Assembly (NCBI GenBank): GCA_022844475.1
Contig: JALHLR010000006.1
Location: 46,669 to 110,668 of the forward strand
DNA length: 64,000 nucleotides
DNA from: Hyphomonadaceae bacterium
GTDB taxonomy: Bacteria; Pseudomonadota; Alphaproteobacteria; Caulobacterales; Hyphomonadaceae
Reading direction: 5' to 3'
The notes under the pieces are model-generated. The model did no database searches. It worked only from the letters and a program-made list of their open reading frames with translations, and had not been told where the DNA came from. Below are positions 61,921-64,000 of this stretch, piece after piece. How positions within the stretch are numbered: the stretch's first letter is position 1; every line of letters begins with the position of its first letter. A program made the position numbers and the translations under genes.

Positions 61921-62150
61921 AGCCGTACCCACCGCCGGTCCGCCGTCCCGCGCAGCCACCAGTCCAGCACCATTCGCAGCGAGCGCGTGATCATCGCAAA
62001 CCCGGTCGCTTCCTCGATCCGCGACCGCGCCGTCGCAATCAGGTGCGAGACCAGCCCGTTCTCGCTCGTCCCCGAAATCCGCAGATAGTCCCTGGCCTCG
62101 GCCAGCCCGACGGGCTCCGCCGCCGGCACCGCCAGCATCGTCACGATCAT
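61917..62150 (-). pseudogene. GTA gp6 (head-tail connector) N-terminal remnant
   Basis: 77 residues from the ATG at MIVTMLAVPAAEP. The stretch EPVGLAEARDYLRISGTSEN and IATARSRIEEATGFAMITRS is the N-terminal half of the phage/GTA gp6-type head-tail connector: a helical entry (LRI), then the RIEEATG block. The family is about 190-200 residues, so some 60% is missing; the frame ends in TADRRWVRL and a stop that overlaps the gp8 start. gp7 is absent, so a deletion removed the end of gp6 and gp7. Confidence 0.75.
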
Positions 62151-62258
62151 GGATTTTGTCTCTTGAATGCTCACCATCAGTGAGCGATGCACGCCAACCC
62201 GGGAGGCGCTGATGTTCGAAGTTCCGGGTTATCTCTGTCTCAAAGACAGGAGTCGCTC

Positions 62259-63206
62259 TTGCTCAGATCCTTCGCGATGACAGCCGTCTGCTTACTCGCG
62301 GGTTGCGCGGCCACGCCGCCGCCGCGTCCCGAGGCATCCATACTTGCCGATCGCATCATGCAGCTCGACCGGACAACGCAATGGCGCGCGGTCACCCAAA
62401 CCGCGATCCCTTTCGATACACACCATCCCCAGGGCATGGTGCGCATCGGCGAGCAGGTGTTCTTCACCTCAGTCGAGATCATCCGCCCGACCCAGCGCCA
62501 TCCTCAGCCAATCGAAGGCATGGACCGCGACGCAGGCGAGGGGCGCGGCCACCTCTTCCTGGTCGGCGCCGATGGCGCTCTCCAGGCGGATATCCCGCTC
62601 GGCGAAGGCGACACCTATCACCCCGGCGGGCTCGATTTCGACGGAAGCTGGCTCTGGGTCCCGGTCGCGGAGTACCGCCCTAACAGCCGCTCGATCATCT
62701 ATCGGATCAATCCATCAACACGCGAAGTCTCAGAAGCCTTCCGCGTGCCCGATCACATCGGCGCCATCGCCGTCGACCGCGAAGGCCGCGCCCTCATCGG
62801 CGTCAGCTGGGGTGGATCACGGATCTATCGCTGGCCACTGCAACCCGGCGGCTCGGTCGCCCCCGCCGATCTCACCGCACCGCCGATCAGCCGCGCCCGC
62901 TCGCACTACATTTCCTGGCAGGACTGCCACGGCCTCGACGGCCGCATGATGGCCTGCACCGGTCTCGCGAACTACTCGCTGCCGGGCGCAGGCGGTTCAT
63001 TCTCACTCGGCAGCGTAGAACTCATAGACCTATCCGATCTTCTCCCGCGTTGGCAGACCCCGATCCTCCTGTGGTCGCCGTCGGGCCGCTCCATGCTCCA
63101 GAACCCGGCCTGGTTCGAAGCGACAGATGACGGCCTGCGCGCCTGGTTCATGCCCGACGATGACCAATCGGTCCTGTACACGTACGAAAGCGCCTCACCC
63201 GGCTAA
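62259..63206 (+). CDS. Exported lipoprotein, beta-propeller-like (DUF6454-like)
   Basis: 315 residues from a TTG with aggag six bases upstream; the ATG six codons later (MTAVCLLAGC) is the alternative. The signal ends in lipobox LLAGC. The mature part has repeated blade-like segments with His/Asp patterns: IPFDTHHPQGMVRIGEQVFF, GEGDTYHPGGLDFDGSWLWV, VPDHIGAIAVDREGRALIGV, YISWQDCHGLDGRMMACTGL. This order fits six-bladed-propeller-type proteins such as the DUF6454 group. No catalytic assignment is possible. It is divergent from the GTA gp6 remnant. Confidence 0.7.
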   Translation: MLRSFAMTAVCLLAGCAATPPPRPEASILADRIMQLDRTTQWRAVTQTAIPFDTHHPQGMVRIGEQVFFTSVEIIRPTQRHPQPIEGMDRDAGEGRGHLFLVGADGALQADIPLGEGDTYHPGGLDFDGSWLWVPVAEYRPNSRSIIYRINPSTREVSEAFRVPDHIGAIAVDREGRALIGVSWGGSRIYRWPLQPGGSVAPADLTAPPISRARSHYISWQDCHGLDGRMMACTGLANYSLPGAGGSFSLGSVELIDLSDLLPRWQTPILLWSPSGRSMLQNPAWFEATDDGLRAWFMPDDDQSVLYTYESASPG

Positions 63207-63284
63207 CCTCGCGTCACGGCTAGGCGCGGGCGCTTCGCCGAACTAAACCTGCCGCGAACGTCAATCGTCGCGCAGGAAACACCC

Positions 63285-64000
63285 ATGAAACTCGACAGCT
63301 CGATCTCGGCCATCGTCACCGGCGGCGCCTCCGGACTCGGCGGCGCGACCGTCAGGGCGCTGCGCGCCCATGGCGTCAAGGTCGCCATCTTCGACATGAA
63401 CGAAAAGACCGGCGTGCCGTTCGCCGCCGAAACCGGCTCGGTCTATTGCAACGTCAACGTCACCAACGAAGCATCCGTCGACGCCGGCTTTGCACAGGCC
63501 CGCGCCGCAAACGGCCAGGAGCGCGTCCTCGTCAACTGCGCCGGCACCGGCAACGCCTTCAAGACGGCCGGCCGCAACAAGGAAACCGGCGAGATCAAAT
63601 CGTTCCCGATTGACCAGTTTGACCGCATCATCCAGATCAACCTCGTCGGCACCTTCCGCTGCATCGCGAAATCCGCCGCCGGCATGCTAACGCTCGATGT
63701 GCTGCCCGATGGCGACCGCGGCGCGATCGTTAACACGGCGTCCGTCGCGGCCGAAGACGGCCAGATCGGCCAGGCCGCCTACTCCGCCTCGAAGGGCGGC
63801 GTCATCGGCATGACACTCCCGATCGCCCGCGACCTCTCCACCGAGAGCATCCGCGTCAACACTATCCTCCCGGGTTTGTTCAACACGCCGCTCCTCGCCG
63901 GCGCCCCGGAGAACGTGAAAGCGGCCCTCGCCGCCACTGTCCTCAATCCCAAACGCCTCGGCGCCCCCGACGAGTACGCCAGCCTGGCCCTGCAGATGAT
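63285..64000 (+). CDS. Short-chain dehydrogenase (3-hydroxyacyl-CoA dehydrogenase type II-like), partial
   Basis: The last 716 bases encode the first 238 residues of an SDR; the C-terminus lies beyond the window. aggaa lies six bases before the ATG. Cofactor motif TGGASGLGGATVRALRAHG with Asp in IFDMNEK suggests NAD(H). Active site: NTASVAAEDGQIGQAAYSAS with catalytic Tyr and Lys in YSASKGG. The sequence order and the RVNTILPGLFNTPLLAGAP block match the HSD10/type II 3-hydroxyacyl-CoA dehydrogenase branch, active in fatty-acid or branched-chain breakdown. Confidence 0.9.
   Translation, partial: MKLDSSISAIVTGGASGLGGATVRALRAHGVKVAIFDMNEKTGVPFAAETGSVYCNVNVTNEASVDAGFAQARAANGQERVLVNCAGTGNAFKTAGRNKETGEIKSFPIDQFDRIIQINLVGTFRCIAKSAAGMLTLDVLPDGDRGAIVNTASVAAEDGQIGQAAYSASKGGVIGMTLPIARDLSTESIRVNTILPGLFNTPLLAGAPENVKAALAATVLNPKRLGAPDEYASLALQM

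Larger units (their letters stand above)
58046..62150 (-). mobile_element. Decayed gene transfer agent (GTA) cluster
   Basis: Fragments of five RcGTA-type genes occur on one strand in the canonical order gp6, gp8, (gp11), gp12, gp15. gp7, gp9, gp10, gp13 and gp14 were not found. All are short, stop-interrupted or cut, and an antiporter gene plus a small convergent membrane-protein gene lie in the middle. Head genes g1-g5 are absent from the window upstream of gp6, where an unrelated lipoprotein gene lies divergently. The cluster cannot make particles as it stands. Confidence 0.7.

Overview
The window is high-GC DNA (about 63% by eye) from an alphaproteobacterium, most likely of the order Caulobacterales (Hyphomonadaceae or Caulobacteraceae type). 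The reasons are the gene order feuPQ-like pair / ccmI-ccmE-ccmF-ccmH / degP / response regulator-histidine kinase / glnE, the remains of a Rhodobacter-type gene transfer agent (GTA), a PleC/DivJ-like kinase, and a full CtrA-type site (TTAA-N7-TTAA) upstream of that kinase. The assignment is inference from gene content. No tRNA, rRNA, CRISPR array or insertion sequence was recognised.

Layout. 0-10.4 kb: a small lipoprotein, a possible broken gene, a divergent GlpX-type phosphatase, a CHRD lipoprotein, an omega-amino acid:pyruvate aminotransferase followed by a membrane-anchored alpha/beta hydrolase, a VanX-like dipeptidase, a class C beta-lactamase-like serine hydrolase, and the hom-aminotransferase pair. 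10.4-23.1 kb: a lipoprotein, PHA synthase, catalase-peroxidase with a strong terminator, a DUF1254-type protein, a GMC oxidoreductase with its gluconate 2-dehydrogenase subunit 3 partner, a hotdog-type protein, an M48 protease, and a CoA-transferase/HMG-CoA lyase pair. 23.2-30.1 kb: one minus-strand run Yip1-astA-astD-astB-GNAT-glpK, with start/stop overlaps from astA to glpK, for arginine succinylation and glycerol phosphorylation.

30.3-42.3 kb: a DHA2-type efflux pump, a GT-C-like membrane protein, an exported Hcp-like protein, a conserved hypothetical, aminopeptidase N, then a signalling module of PAS-EAL phosphodiesterase, single-domain response regulator and PleC/DivJ-like histidine kinase, with CtrA-type motifs in front of the first and the last. 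42.3-57.9 kb: a minus-strand series that links envelope quality control (PepSY protein, two two-component systems, DegP), cytochrome c maturation (ccmI, E, F, H), nitrogen regulation (glnE), and an ECF sigma factor with a membrane partner and a Spy/CpxP-like protein. A DnaJ-type chaperone lies upstream.

58.0-62.2 kb is the most unusual part. Fragments recognisable as GTA gp6, gp8, possibly gp11, gp12 and gp15 lie on the minus strand in the canonical GTA order, but each is truncated or carries a stop, and a CPA2-type cation/proton antiporter plus a small membrane protein sit among them. I read this as a decaying GTA cluster. The window closes with an exported lipoprotein and a short-chain dehydrogenase cut by the window edge.
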